From Bacteroidota bacterium (GTDB lineage Bacteria; Bacteroidota; Bacteroidia; Chitinophagales; Chitinophagaceae), in NCBI GenBank assembly GCA_026391195.1, contig JAPLEI010000077.1, forward strand, positions 10,851 through 58,397: 47,547 bases of DNA, in the 5' to 3' direction. Position 1 is the stretch's first letter. Each line of letters begins with the position of its first letter. The position numbers were made by a program, and so were the translations under genes. Positions 26,141 to 35,855 of the stretch are shown in pieces. The notes under the pieces are model-generated. The model was not told the DNA's origin, ran no database searches, and worked only from the letters and a program-made list of their open reading frames with translations.

Positions 26141-26755
26141 TTGAAATTTTCGATTCATACATCCCCATTACGCTGGTGTAACTTTCACATCCGAACGCTA
26201 CTTGTAGTTTCTTTTATATTACTAACTGTGTGCCCTGCTTTTTCGGCAGACCTGTTTCATCGTTCAACAGCTCCGTTTGTGGTAGCTGATACTTTTCCAG
26301 TGCCAAAAGGCAATCCCTTGCAGCTTTTTTATTTGCAACGAACTGCCAACACCAATACCATTGTATGCGAGTTAAACGTGAATGCCAAAGGTGTTCCGGA
26401 TCCGGAAAAACCCATCAATGTTTATTGGATTCTTTACACAGAGGGAGGTGCCAAAAAAGAGTTAAATTATATTCAACGAAATTTCGCCTACGGAATAGAT
26501 GCGAAGGCAATGGGGAATGGGGTGTATCAACTGAATTTTGTTTCTTATAAAAAGCGATTGTTTTATTTGAAATGGCATGCCGCCGGTAACCGATATCAGG
26601 TATTTGCGCCTATCAATAACAAAGAAGCGGTTTTGCAGCGAATTTTTGTTAAAGTTGAGGGAGGCTCATTTTGGTTACCCAATATAGTTTATGTAGAGTT
26701 TCGAGGTACCGATCCTGTTACTGGAAAAGAGGTTATTGAAAGATTTAAACCGTAG
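26141..26755 (+). CDS. DUF4833 protein, exported
   Basis: A 204-residue protein of the DUF4833 family, found mainly in Bacteroidota and uncharacterised. A basic region and hydrophobic stretch (HIRTLLVVSFILLTVCPAFSA) form a signal peptide ending near residue 36. The mature part has VYWILYTEGGAKKELNYIQR and FVSYKKRLFYLKWHAAGNRYQVFAPIN, typical of the family. The frame opens at 26108 with no ATG before the signal peptide, so TTG at 26141 is the best start. It follows the DUF5686 gene closely and may share its transcript. Confidence 0.8.
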   Translation: MKFSIHTSPLRWCNFHIRTLLVVSFILLTVCPAFSADLFHRSTAPFVVADTFPVPKGNPLQLFYLQRTANTNTIVCELNVNAKGVPDPEKPINVYWILYTEGGAKKELNYIQRNFAYGIDAKAMGNGVYQLNFVSYKKRLFYLKWHAAGNRYQVFAPINNKEAVLQRIFVKVEGGSFWLPNIVYVEFRGTDPVTGKEVIERFKP

Positions 26756-26825
26756 TGTGAATATTTAAATACGTGTATCTACCTTTTTTTCTCCGCTTGC
26801 TTTTCTTTTTTTCGGATATTTGCAG

Positions 26826-28064
26826 ATGGCTTTGATTCAACCCTTTCGGGCATTGCGCCCGCAACCACAACTGGCAAGTCAGGTAGCCAGCTTACCCTAT
26901 GATGTTTTAAGTAGTGCGGAAGCCAAACTGGCGGCGAATGGAAACCCTTATTCATTTCTGCACATCACGAAAAGCGAAATTGACTTACCTGAGGCAATTA
27001 ATGGGTACGATGCCACGGTTTACGAAACTGCCAAAACGAATTTAGCCGCCTTCATCAGCCGCGATGTACTTTTCCATGAAAGTAAACCTTGCTTCTATAT
27101 TTATCAGCTTACGATGAATGGGGTTAGTCAAACCGGTTTGGTTGCCCTCAGCAGTATAGATGATTACGAACACAATATCATCCGCAAACACGAGTTTACC
27201 CGACCTGAAAAGGAATTAGACCGGATACAACATATTACCATTTCTGGTGCACAAACAGGTAATGTATTTTTGGCTTATCGAAATCAGGAGGCCATTGATC
27301 AATTGATTGACAACTGGAAGGCAACCAAAAATCCGGTAAATGATTTTACGGCACCGGATCAAATTCAGCATACCGTGTGGATTATCAACGATGATACCGT
27401 AATGGAAAAACTGGTGCAGTTGTTTGCCGATCAGGTACCTTTTACTTATATAGCCGATGGGCATCACCGTGCAGCTTCTGCTGCTAAAGTGCGGAATAAC
27501 ATACAAGGAGCTATTCCCGAAGGAGCCGATTATTTTTTAACTACTTTATTTCCTTCCAATCAATTGCGAATTCTTGATTATAATCGAGTAGTAAAAGATT
27601 TGAATGGACATACCCCAGAGGCACTCTTAGCCGCAGTTGCTGAAGATTTTCACATTGAGTCATTCGGAAAAGAAGTGGTACGTCCGCAAGTCCCTCATCA
27701 GTTTGGTATGTATTTGCAGCAAGCATGGTATCGCCTTACTGCATTACCCGGTTCGTTCACTAACGATCCGATTGGTGTGCTAGACGTTACCATTTTGCAA
27801 AATAATTTGCTGGCAAAATGGCTGGGTATTCAAGATCAGCGAACAGATAAACGCATTGACTTTGTTGGGGGAATTCGAGGACTGGGAGAATTAGAAAAGC
27901 GGGTGAATAGTGGTGAAATGGCCATTGCTTTTAGTTTATTCCCTGTTTCAATTGAACAACTTTTTGCTATTGCGGATAGTGGCGAAGTGATGCCGCCCAA
28001 AAGTACCTGGTTCGAACCCAAACTTCGAGATGGGTTGCTTACTCACCTCATATACGAATCATAG
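26826..28064 (+). CDS. DUF1015 protein
   Basis: A 412-residue cytosolic protein of the DUF1015 family. The ATG at 26826 gives MALIQPFRALRPQPQLASQVASLPYDV, the normal beginning; an in-frame TTG two codons earlier is ignored. Conserved features are the Pro-Tyr-Asp-Val segment, NPYSFLHITKSEID, RKHEFTRPEKELDRIQH, YIADGHHRAASA and, near the end, FVGGIRGLGELEKRV with LFPVSIEQLFAIADSGEVMPPKSTWFEPKLRDGLLTHLI. The family is widespread and often found near serine biosynthesis genes (serA/serC). It has no proven biochemical function. Proximity to serC here fits that pattern. Confidence 0.9.
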   Translation: MALIQPFRALRPQPQLASQVASLPYDVLSSAEAKLAANGNPYSFLHITKSEIDLPEAINGYDATVYETAKTNLAAFISRDVLFHESKPCFYIYQLTMNGVSQTGLVALSSIDDYEHNIIRKHEFTRPEKELDRIQHITISGAQTGNVFLAYRNQEAIDQLIDNWKATKNPVNDFTAPDQIQHTVWIINDDTVMEKLVQLFADQVPFTYIADGHHRAASAAKVRNNIQGAIPEGADYFLTTLFPSNQLRILDYNRVVKDLNGHTPEALLAAVAEDFHIESFGKEVVRPQVPHQFGMYLQQAWYRLTALPGSFTNDPIGVLDVTILQNNLLAKWLGIQDQRTDKRIDFVGGIRGLGELEKRVNSGEMAIAFSLFPVSIEQLFAIADSGEVMPPKSTWFEPKLRDGLLTHLIYES

Positions 28065-28397
28065 GAAGATTTCCCTCCTGATTTTTTGTCACAATTGCTA
28101 AACTGGGTTTGCCATTATCAGTCATATTTGGTACTTTGTGTATAAGATTGGCTTGCTATATATGTTGAGTTTTCGGGAGATAAAAGAGGGTGGATCATGG
28201 ATTTTTTTGCCGGAATTCACTCGCTCTTTCCAGTGGTATACCCCTACTCCCTCCTGCTGAACTGCTTCCGCGTTTATGTGGCAATCCTCTTTTTTGTTTT
28301 AGGAAAAACTTTCCTGCTGGATCTTTGTTTATATATATTTGTTTATGTATAATCAAAATACAATAAAAATATTTTATTAAAAACATAATCATCAATT
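28065..28397. other. Intergenic region before the acyl-CoA ligase
   Basis: 333 bases without a credible gene. It holds a small hairpin (AGGAAA / TTTCCT, 28301-28315), an exact -7 element TATATTTG at 28334-28341, and a strongly AT-rich leader of about 50 bases up to the ATG at 28398. A reading frame across it on the minus strand has no recognisable features. Confidence 0.6.
28334..28341 (+). promoter_or_regulatory. -7 element (TATATTTG) before the acyl-CoA ligase
   Basis: An exact TAnnTTTG match 56 bases before the ATG. The -33 position has no clear TTG, so the promoter call is moderate only. Confidence 0.45.
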
Positions 28398-30185
28398 ATG
28401 GAATTCAGGAGATTATTCGATTGCGTAGATCATCAATTAGCCAATTTTCCAACAGAAGCGATGCTGGTTGCCAAAGAGAAGGGGGAGTGGGTAAAACACA
28501 GCACACAGGAAGTGGCAGATACTATAAATGCTTTGTCGGCAGGCTTATTGCAATTAGGTGTGAGCGGACACGATTTCAGTCCCGAGGGCAGTGATAAAAT
28601 TGCCATCATCAGTAATAATCGTCCGGAATGGGTTTTCACCGATCTGGCTGTTCAGCAAATTGGTGCCATTTTGGTTCCATTGTATCCTACCACCAATCCC
28701 CTGGAAGTTGAATTTATTTTTAATAATGCGGCTGTTAAGTATGTGTTTGTAAGTAACCAGGAAATGTACGACAAGGTAAATGCCTTACGAAGTAAAGTGC
28801 CTTCCTTGAAAGATATTTTTGTGTTTGATGAAATTCCGAATACAAGGCATTGGAAAACCCTATTGGTAGAGAAGCGCAGTCCTCAATTGGAGCAATTAGT
28901 ATCTATTAAAGCTTCCATACCCGCATCTCATTTGGCAACTATTATTTATACTTCGGGAACAACAGGCACCCCTAAAGGAGTTATGTTGAGTCATAAAAAC
29001 ATTTATTCGAATGTGATGATGAGTAAGGAAAGTTTTCCTTTTAAGGATGCACCGGGTACTAAGGTGCTGAGTTTTTTGCCCCTCAATCATATTTTTGAAA
29101 AAGCCTGCACTTACATTTACTTATTCAGTGGTATCAGTATTTATTATGCAGAAAATTTAGAAACGATTGGCGATAATTTGAGAGAGGTAAAACCCGATGG
29201 CTTTACTACCGTTCCTCGTTTATTGGAAAAAGTATTTGAAAAAATTATGGCCAAGGGTAAGGAATTAACCGGCACCAAGCGCAAATTATTTTACTGGGCG
29301 GTAGATTTGGCAGATCGATACGACAATTCAAAGTCGGGCGGAATCTGGTACAATATGCAACTTGCCCTGGCGAATAAGCTGATTTTTTCTAAATGGCGGG
29401 AAGCGTTGGGTGGAAGGGTTTCGTTTATCATCACCGGTGGTGCTGCCTGTCAGATTAAATTACTCCGAATATTTAATGCCGCACAAATACCGGTTTATGA
29501 GGGATATGGCCCTACCGAGAATAGTCCGGTTATTACAGTCAACCGCCAAGAACCCGGAGGAATGAAATTTGGAACGGTTGGTCCGGTTACTTCCGGCCAG
29601 GAAGTGAAACTGGCAGAAGACGGGGAAATTTGCGTGAAAGGCCCCAGTGTGATGGAAGGATATTATCTCCGACCCGATTTAACACAGGAAGTAATTATCA
29701 ATGGTTGGTTGCATACTGGGGATATTGGCGTTTGGATTGACAAGAAATTTTTAAAAATAACCGACCGCAAGAAAGAATTATTTAAAACCAGTGGTGGAAA
29801 ATATGTAGCCCCCCAGCCAATCGAAAATAAGTGTAAAGAGAGCCCCTTTATCGAGCAGATGATGGTGGTAGGGGCCGACAAAAAATTTGTGGGAGCCCTG
29901 ATTGTTCCTTCTTTTGAAACGCTGCAAGATTGGATGCGGGAAAAAGGTCTCCAGTTTACTACCAATGAAGATGTGGTTCATCATCCCCGTGTATTGGAAT
30001 TGTATAAGGGCATAGTAGAAAGTTTTAATGGGTACTTTAATCATGTAGAGCAAATTAAAAAGTTTGAGTTGTTGCCCAGAGAATGGACCATCGATTCGGG
30101 TGAAATGACGCCAAAGCTAAGTTTGAAGCGAAAAGTGGTGATGGAGAAGTATAAAGATGCAATTGAAAGGATATATTCCGAATAG
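28398..30185 (+). CDS. long-chain fatty acid--CoA ligase (AMP-forming)
   Basis: A 595-residue adenylate-forming enzyme that activates fatty acids to acyl-CoA through an acyl-AMP intermediate. The signature P-loop-like motif IIYTSGTTGTPKGVMLSH is near residues 187-204. YEGYGPTENSPVI, GWLHTGDIG and ITDRKKELFKTSGGKYVAPQPIE follow in order, the last holding the hinge Asp and Lys-rich A8 region. The large insert with RLLEKVFEKIMAKGKELTGTKRKLFYWAVDLADRYDNSKSGG is typical of the FadD15 / long-chain group. It lies alone, preceded by its own promoter. Confidence 0.95.
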   Translation: MEFRRLFDCVDHQLANFPTEAMLVAKEKGEWVKHSTQEVADTINALSAGLLQLGVSGHDFSPEGSDKIAIISNNRPEWVFTDLAVQQIGAILVPLYPTTNPLEVEFIFNNAAVKYVFVSNQEMYDKVNALRSKVPSLKDIFVFDEIPNTRHWKTLLVEKRSPQLEQLVSIKASIPASHLATIIYTSGTTGTPKGVMLSHKNIYSNVMMSKESFPFKDAPGTKVLSFLPLNHIFEKACTYIYLFSGISIYYAENLETIGDNLREVKPDGFTTVPRLLEKVFEKIMAKGKELTGTKRKLFYWAVDLADRYDNSKSGGIWYNMQLALANKLIFSKWREALGGRVSFIITGGAACQIKLLRIFNAAQIPVYEGYGPTENSPVITVNRQEPGGMKFGTVGPVTSGQEVKLAEDGEICVKGPSVMEGYYLRPDLTQEVIINGWLHTGDIGVWIDKKFLKITDRKKELFKTSGGKYVAPQPIENKCKESPFIEQMMVVGADKKFVGALIVPSFETLQDWMREKGLQFTTNEDVVHHPRVLELYKGIVESFNGYFNHVEQIKKFELLPREWTIDSGEMTPKLSLKRKVVMEKYKDAIERIYSE

Positions 30186-30350
30186 TCGGGTATCATTGAG
30201 TACGTTGTACCCGGGAATCCGAAAAATCGAAGCGTTTTTTTAATATATAGTGCAGGTTTCATTATTTACATGGAATAAAATTGGTAATCAAGCAAATCTT
30301 ACCGAATTTAGGAACCTATTCAGCCGGCAGATTGCCCGTGGCTGAATTAT

Positions 30351-32711
30351 ATGCCTATGGATCTTGCACCTATTTTTCAACAGGTTTTTCAAACCTCAGC
30401 AGCTCCCACCTTGCTGGTAGCTCATAGCGGAATTGTTTTGGTCGCAAGCGATTCCCTGAAGGCTTTGTTGGGGTATTCGGCTGCCGATTTGCAAGGCAGA
30501 TCTATTCAAAGTTTAGTTGTGGCAAATTCGCTTGATTGGCCGTCAATCGTGGAAAATCATCAGCCCACTTCCGTTTCCGTTGGACTGCTATCTGCAGATG
30601 CTAAAACGGAGTTGGTTCAGTTACAGCTAACACCTGTAACAGTTGCGAAAGATCCCGACCCGGTATGGTATGTGAATTTGAATCCCGTGCCTTTATCCGA
30701 CCTGTCTCATTCGGATTTGTTTTCGGGGCGCGGTCAATATTTAGAGAAGGTTTTGCAAACCATTACGGATGGTTTTTTGGTGATGAATAAGCAGGGCGAT
30801 GTATTGTTTTGTAATCAGTCTGCTGCTCAAATCATGCGAGTAAATTCAAGCGAAGAATTGATAGGAAATAATATCTGGCAGCGGGTACCCGACTTGAATG
30901 TATTAAAACATTACCCTGGATACGACTTAGTTTTTCAGCATAACCAGCCGGTTCGATTTAAAGAATATTTTCCCGGCTATAATTTTTGGGTGGAAATTAG
31001 TGCCTATCCTTCTGAAAACAATGTAGTTGTTTATTTTAAGGATGTAAATGATGTAGTTAAGTTTAAAAAAATTCAAAGTTTAGAAAGGGATGTGCTGGCA
31101 ATGAATGCCAATCCTTATAAAGAACTTCCGGAAGTGCTTGATTTTTACATTACCTCTCTGGAGAAGATGTACAATGGATTGGTGATGATGTTTTGGAAGG
31201 TTGAAAATGATCGATTACAACTATGGTCGGCAAAATCTGTTCCCGAAAGCATCACAGCTGCTTGTTCTAAGGGAGCTATTCAAGACGAACATTATGTTTT
31301 TTCAAGAGCAGCATCCGAAAAGAAGCGATTAGTAGTTGATCATATATCTGCAAATGCGAATCAGGATGCACGAGCGCAGCTATTGCAGGAAGCTAGTTTT
31401 GTTGCTTTGAGTGCAAGCCCTATTATACTCTCCAGTGGGGATGTAGTAGGGGTGCTGGAAGTTTTTTATACGGATCAGCAGCATAACTTACTCGAAGAGC
31501 CCGGCACGATTGAACGAACGGTTAACCTGCTGCATGTGTTACTGGAGAATAAGCTGGCACAGGAAAATATCCGACTCAGCAATCAGCGATACGATTTAAT
31601 TACCAAGGCTACCAATGATATTATTTGGGAGTGGGATATGGTAAAAGGGCTGCTGATAAAAGCCAATGCCGGCTTTAGTGATTTCTTTGGTACAGAACCC
31701 GGTCAATTATCAATGTCGTTTAATGCCTGGAAAAAATTGTTACATCCCGATGATTTTTATCGGGTAATCAGTAAGCGAAATCTAGCGTTGCGAAATCATG
31801 ATAATCCATATTGGGAAGATGAGTTTCGTATGGTGAATTTATCGGGCAAGTACAATTATTTTTATCACAAAGCCTATATTGTTAGAAATGCTTCCGGAAA
31901 AGCCATCCGATTAATTGGGGCCACTCAAAATATAACCCGGAGAAAAGACGATGAGGCACTGATGATTGAGTTGAATAATCGGCTTAAGCAAAGAGCCGAT
32001 GAGTTGGCAGCTTCTAATGTTGAGCTAGAAAGGTTTGCCTATGTGGCTTCCCATGATATGCAAGAGCCTTTGCGAATGATTACCAGCTTTTTGCAGCTCT
32101 TTAAGAAAAAATACCAAGATCAGATTGATGAAACGGCCGAGCAATACCTCCATTTTGTGTTGGACGGCGCCGACCGGATGAAGCGGTTAATTACCGACTT
32201 GCTAGAATATTCCCGCATTGGTTCTAATAAAGGGGTATTAGAACCCATTGATACGGCTGCCTTGATGCAGGAAGTGGAGGAAGTGTTTGTAAATAGAATT
32301 GCAGAGTGTGAAGCCACTATCATTTGTAAGGGGCTGTCTGAAATCAAGGGCAATAAAACCCAGCTTTTTCAATTATTTCAGAATCTGGTAGGTAATGCAT
32401 TAAAATACGTGGGAAATGAAAAACCCGTGGTTATTGTGCAAGGTCTGGAAGAAGAGCAACAGTATCTTTTTTCAGTGTCGGATAATGGAATTGGAATCAA
32501 GCCTATGTTTTTTGAGAAAATATTTGTGCTTTTTCAGCGTTTACATCATAAGCATCAGTATGGCGGTACCGGAATCGGGTTATCGGTTTGCAAAAAGATA
32601 GTGGAAAAGCACGGCGGTAAAATTTGGGTAACTTCCCAACCCGATCAAGGAAGCACTTTTTATTTTACCATCAGTAAAGAAATAGAAGAACAAAACAGTT
32701 TTGTACCATAA
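30351..32711 (+). CDS. multi-PAS/GAF sensor histidine kinase
   Basis: A 786-residue kinase without transmembrane segments, so a cytosolic sensor. Domains in order: PAS (about 5-110), a second PAS (about 125-240: VLQTITDGFLVMNKQGDVLFCNQSAAQIM), GAF-like (about 255-395), a third PAS with PAC (about 405-530, ending RLIGATQNITRRK), a coiled linker, HisKA with His568 in YVASHDMQEPLRMITSF, and a HATPase domain (NALKYVGN, VSDNGIGIKP, YGGTGIGLSVCKKIVEKHGG). The dimerisation region resembles that of bacterial phytochrome kinases, but no chromophore cysteine or PHY domain is evident. Met3 (30357) is an alternative start. It carries no receiver; the next gene begins with one and is its likely partner. 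Confidence 0.92.
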   Translation: MPMDLAPIFQQVFQTSAAPTLLVAHSGIVLVASDSLKALLGYSAADLQGRSIQSLVVANSLDWPSIVENHQPTSVSVGLLSADAKTELVQLQLTPVTVAKDPDPVWYVNLNPVPLSDLSHSDLFSGRGQYLEKVLQTITDGFLVMNKQGDVLFCNQSAAQIMRVNSSEELIGNNIWQRVPDLNVLKHYPGYDLVFQHNQPVRFKEYFPGYNFWVEISAYPSENNVVVYFKDVNDVVKFKKIQSLERDVLAMNANPYKELPEVLDFYITSLEKMYNGLVMMFWKVENDRLQLWSAKSVPESITAACSKGAIQDEHYVFSRAASEKKRLVVDHISANANQDARAQLLQEASFVALSASPIILSSGDVVGVLEVFYTDQQHNLLEEPGTIERTVNLLHVLLENKLAQENIRLSNQRYDLITKATNDIIWEWDMVKGLLIKANAGFSDFFGTEPGQLSMSFNAWKKLLHPDDFYRVISKRNLALRNHDNPYWEDEFRMVNLSGKYNYFYHKAYIVRNASGKAIRLIGATQNITRRKDDEALMIELNNRLKQRADELAASNVELERFAYVASHDMQEPLRMITSFLQLFKKKYQDQIDETAEQYLHFVLDGADRMKRLITDLLEYSRIGSNKGVLEPIDTAALMQEVEEVFVNRIAECEATIICKGLSEIKGNKTQLFQLFQNLVGNALKYVGNEKPVVIVQGLEEEQQYLFSVSDNGIGIKPMFFEKIFVLFQRLHHKHQYGGTGIGLSVCKKIVEKHGGKIWVTSQPDQGSTFYFTISKEIEEQNSFVP

Positions 32712-32758
32712 ATATATCGCAGGAAAGATCGCATCAGTTTATTCTCAAAAACCAACGA

Positions 32759-34207
32759 ATGACGCTTCAGCAACAGCAACTTTCCATTCTTATTGTAGAA
32801 GATAATCCAGGAGATCTTTATCTGTTGGAAGAAAATCTATCCCTTACCCGGTTACAAATCGGGCGGGTTTATAAAGCCCGCAGTGTTGAAGAAGCCATTA
32901 CTTTGTTGAGTGAGTATTTTATCAACATGATTCTGCTAGATCTTTCTCTGCCGGATAGTACGGGTTTCGATTCCTTTGTTCACATCAACGAATACGCTGC
33001 CGGCATTCCCATTATCGTGTTAACCGGATTGGCAGATATGGAACTCGCCCTTGAAACTATGGCCAATGGCGCGCAGGACTATTTAATTAAAGGGGAATAC
33101 GACGAACGATTATTGTATAAGTCAATTCAGTACAGCGTAGAAAGAAATCGGATTTTAGAGAGTTTACGGGAAAGTAGTGAAAGCTATCGCAACCTGTTTT
33201 TTAATAATCCATTGCCAATTATTATCTGGGATCTGGAAAATTTTCAGGTACTGGAAGTGAATGATGCTGCCCAAAATCAATATGGCTATAGCCGCGAAGA
33301 TTTTTTATTGAAAACGGTAATCGAACTGGGGCATGGGAGTGAATATACCCGCCTGCTTGAAACGGCCCGTGTATTCAGAGATACAGACCTAATGAAGGAA
33401 ACCGCCCTGTGGACTCACATGAATAAAGCCCAGGACTTTATGATAATGGATATCTCTTCCCACAAAATCGAGTACAAAGGGAATCTTTCTATTTTAGCCA
33501 TACAAAACGATATAACTGAAACCATTCACCTGCAGGAAAAACTGGAAGAAGAAAAAATTCTTAAGCAGAAAGAACTGAATGAAGCTATCATTAAGGTTCA
33601 GGAGAAGGAACGTTACGAAATCAGTACCGAGCTGCATGACAATGTAAATCAGCAACTCACAGTGGCCATGATGTATATTGCCTCTGCTCAGCAACAACTT
33701 GGCACAGAATCGGACCTGCTGAAGCAATCGCAAACTTTTGTGTTAAATGCAATTGAAGAAATTCGGAAACTTTCTCAAATATTAGTTACCCCATTAATTA
33801 GGCATTTTGGGTTAAGTAAGGCCATTGAGGGATTGTTGGATGATATAAACGCGGTTAATACTTTTCAGATTGACTATCGTTCTGAAACTTTTTATGAGGA
33901 TAATATTTCTTATGAATTCAAGCTCAATACCTTTCGAATTGTTCAGGAGCAGATGAATAATATTATCAAGTATTCAAAAGCGGATGAAGTAAGTATTGTG
34001 CTGGGGCGCAATGAACAAGATATCTTTTTAACCATTGCCGACAACGGCGTTGGATTTGATGTGAATCTGCCAAGGAAAGGCATCGGATTGCACAATATTG
34101 CCAGCCGTTCGGATGTATACAATGGGGTATTAGAAATTCAGTCTACTCCCGGAAATGGATGTCGGATGCAGATACGCTTTCCATTTAAGCAAGTACAATC
34201 TGCCTAA
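32759..34207 (+). CDS. receiver-PAS-histidine kinase hybrid (HisKA_3/NarX-type kinase core)
   Basis: A 482-residue protein with an unusual order: an N-terminal response-regulator receiver (residues 8-125; phospho-acceptor Asp61 in LLDLSLPDS, Thr/Lys signature in IVLTGLA and YLIKGEY), a PAS domain (about 145-265), a coiled coil (EKLEEEKILKQKELNEAIIKVQEKERYEI), then a HisKA_3 dimer domain with His293 in ELHDNVNQQL and a HATPase core (NNIIKYSKADEVSIVL, IADNGVGFD, GIGLHNIASR). Phosphate on the receiver would probably steer the kinase, which would pass it to a LuxR/NarL-type regulator not present here. It lies 47 bases after the PAS/GAF kinase on the same strand. Confidence 0.92.
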   Translation: MTLQQQQLSILIVEDNPGDLYLLEENLSLTRLQIGRVYKARSVEEAITLLSEYFINMILLDLSLPDSTGFDSFVHINEYAAGIPIIVLTGLADMELALETMANGAQDYLIKGEYDERLLYKSIQYSVERNRILESLRESSESYRNLFFNNPLPIIIWDLENFQVLEVNDAAQNQYGYSREDFLLKTVIELGHGSEYTRLLETARVFRDTDLMKETALWTHMNKAQDFMIMDISSHKIEYKGNLSILAIQNDITETIHLQEKLEEEKILKQKELNEAIIKVQEKERYEISTELHDNVNQQLTVAMMYIASAQQQLGTESDLLKQSQTFVLNAIEEIRKLSQILVTPLIRHFGLSKAIEGLLDDINAVNTFQIDYRSETFYEDNISYEFKLNTFRIVQEQMNNIIKYSKADEVSIVLGRNEQDIFLTIADNGVGFDVNLPRKGIGLHNIASRSDVYNGVLEIQSTPGNGCRMQIRFPFKQVQSA

Positions 34208-34213
34208 GGCAGT

Positions 34214-35776
34214 TTACTTTTCAATTCCTGCTTCTTCTATAGCAGCCAAGTATTTCTTGCGAATAATCTCCTGTACCGGCTGATTGGCAATTTTACTTTC
34301 CAGCCAAGAGATGATATCGAGATACATAAATGCCCGATTCCCCGTGGTACTTTTTTCTAGGGGGGTAAGTTCGGAAAGCAAGGACTCGAATTTAGGTTTT
34401 AATTGCTTAGGCGAAAAGCGGAAAGCGGACTGTAAAAAGCCGAATATTTTTTCTTCTACAATACTTAGATTATTCAGCTTATACATGAACCGGTAAACAG
34501 ATTTCAGCAAGTACTCCAATAATTCAAAATTGCCAATTTCATAGTGTGCAATCAAGTGAAGTAACCTCGCATAGCATTGTAAGTCGGTGCGCAGGTCAAC
34601 TTTTAAGTTGATAATCTTATTTAAATAATCGATACTTTTTTCACTTTGCCCGCTACCAAAATACAAGGAGGCAATCTTATAATAAAATACCAGCACACGG
34701 TGACGGTCTAGAAACAGCTCATATTCCTTTAGCTTCTCTTCTATATAGGGCACCAGCTCTAGTCCTTCTGTAAAAGTGCCGGTCATAAAATGACTATTAA
34801 TTCTAGAAGTATATAAATAGATAAAGGTTTGAATTTGGTTATTTCTGTTTTGGTGAATAACTGGTGATTGCATAAAGTCTTCCAAAACCCGGATGGTTTC
34901 ATTGAACTTCTGATAATTTCTCAAATCAAAATGGGCACCTAATAGATTGTGTAACCCTTTAATATAAGAAGCTGTTTCAATGCCAATCATTTTTTCATCC
35001 GCAGCAAACAAGTCAACCCATTTCTGGCAGTACCGGTAATACACGAGAAAGTTTTGTGTTATAAAAGAATGCCAGCAAAAGCACTGATATAGATAGAGCC
35101 GCTCATAAAAACCTTTGTCTGCATGGGCCTGTGTGATGGCATCATTTTGTAAAAACTTATCTACTGCTTCACGATCTGCTTCATTCCGTGCATGTCCGTT
35201 TTTAATATACCAGCTGTAGAGTTGCAAAGAAATATTAGAAAGTTCTCCAATTAGATGAACTCTTTCATTTACCTCTACTACTTCTGCACTCAGTTGCTCG
35301 GCGCGATTTTGCAAACTGCGGGTAATGTGTAGGGTTTCTATTTTTTTCTCCAGAAACAAAATCTGTTGTAAATAAGTAACCTGATTATTGTTTTTGGTAA
35401 GTTCTTTTACTTTTTCCAGCAATTTCAGGCTTTGCATATACAGCCCTTTATTATAGAGCAGCCGCGCAAAATCTAGTTGCTCATGAATTTGCAAATCAAT
35501 GTTCTCGTCTTGTTTCAGAATCCGAAGGCTGGCCAGTATCTCCCGGTATAAATGAGCTTTTAAATTAGAAAGCTGCTGTTTTTGGAGGGCAGGATTTTTT
35601 TTCAATAATTGCTCTTCATCATACTGCTTCATTCCTTCCAGGGCATCAAATAACTGCACCACTTTTAAGTCGCTACTACCCGAGTTTCGGGTGATGTATA
35701 GCTTAAAATTCCGTTTTTCAGACCTTTCCAGGGACTGAATCAACTGAAACAGGGTATCGGCAGAACGGTTGGGCAT
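34214..35776 (-). CDS. unrecognised all-helical repeat protein (TPR-like)
   Basis: I do not recognise a named family. The 520 residues are predicted by eye to be almost wholly alpha helical, with many Leu, Tyr, Gln and Lys and pairs of amphipathic helices such as FARLLYNKGLYMQSLKLLEKV and VFYYKIASLYFGSGQSEKSIDYLNKII, which read like tetratricopeptide repeats. There is no signal peptide or membrane segment, so the protein is probably a cytosolic scaffold. The start MPNRSADTLFQLIQSLERSEKRNFKLY is natural. It converges with the receiver-kinase hybrid (6-base gap) and is divergent from leuA. Repeat proteins of this kind beside signalling genes may help bind partners, but that is only a guess. Confidence 0.75.
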   Translation of the reverse strand: MPNRSADTLFQLIQSLERSEKRNFKLYITRNSGSSDLKVVQLFDALEGMKQYDEEQLLKKNPALQKQQLSNLKAHLYREILASLRILKQDENIDLQIHEQLDFARLLYNKGLYMQSLKLLEKVKELTKNNNQVTYLQQILFLEKKIETLHITRSLQNRAEQLSAEVVEVNERVHLIGELSNISLQLYSWYIKNGHARNEADREAVDKFLQNDAITQAHADKGFYERLYLYQCFCWHSFITQNFLVYYRYCQKWVDLFAADEKMIGIETASYIKGLHNLLGAHFDLRNYQKFNETIRVLEDFMQSPVIHQNRNNQIQTFIYLYTSRINSHFMTGTFTEGLELVPYIEEKLKEYELFLDRHRVLVFYYKIASLYFGSGQSEKSIDYLNKIINLKVDLRTDLQCYARLLHLIAHYEIGNFELLEYLLKSVYRFMYKLNNLSIVEEKIFGFLQSAFRFSPKQLKPKFESLLSELTPLEKSTTGNRAFMYLDIISWLESKIANQPVQEIIRKKYLAAIEEAGIEK

Positions 35777-35819
35777 CGTATATTAATTGGATAAAAACTC
35801 AATAGCAGCAAGGGTTTCA

Positions 35820-35855
35820 GGCTATTTATCTGGGTTTATCCGTTGTAAAATAGCC
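35820..35855. repeat. 8-base inverted repeat between the helical-repeat gene and leuA
   Basis: GGCTATTT (35820-35827) is mirrored perfectly by AAATAGCC (35848-35855) around a 20-base centre. It is followed at once by TATATTTTG (35856-35864), one base longer than a -7 promoter element. The repeat may be an operator for the leu operon or a hairpin in a divergent leader. Confidence 0.5.

Noticed and set aside
28195..28395. 66-residue reading frame on the minus strand in the gap before the acyl-CoA ligase
   Set aside because: It covers the promoter region, is rich in rare composition and has no recognisable motif.
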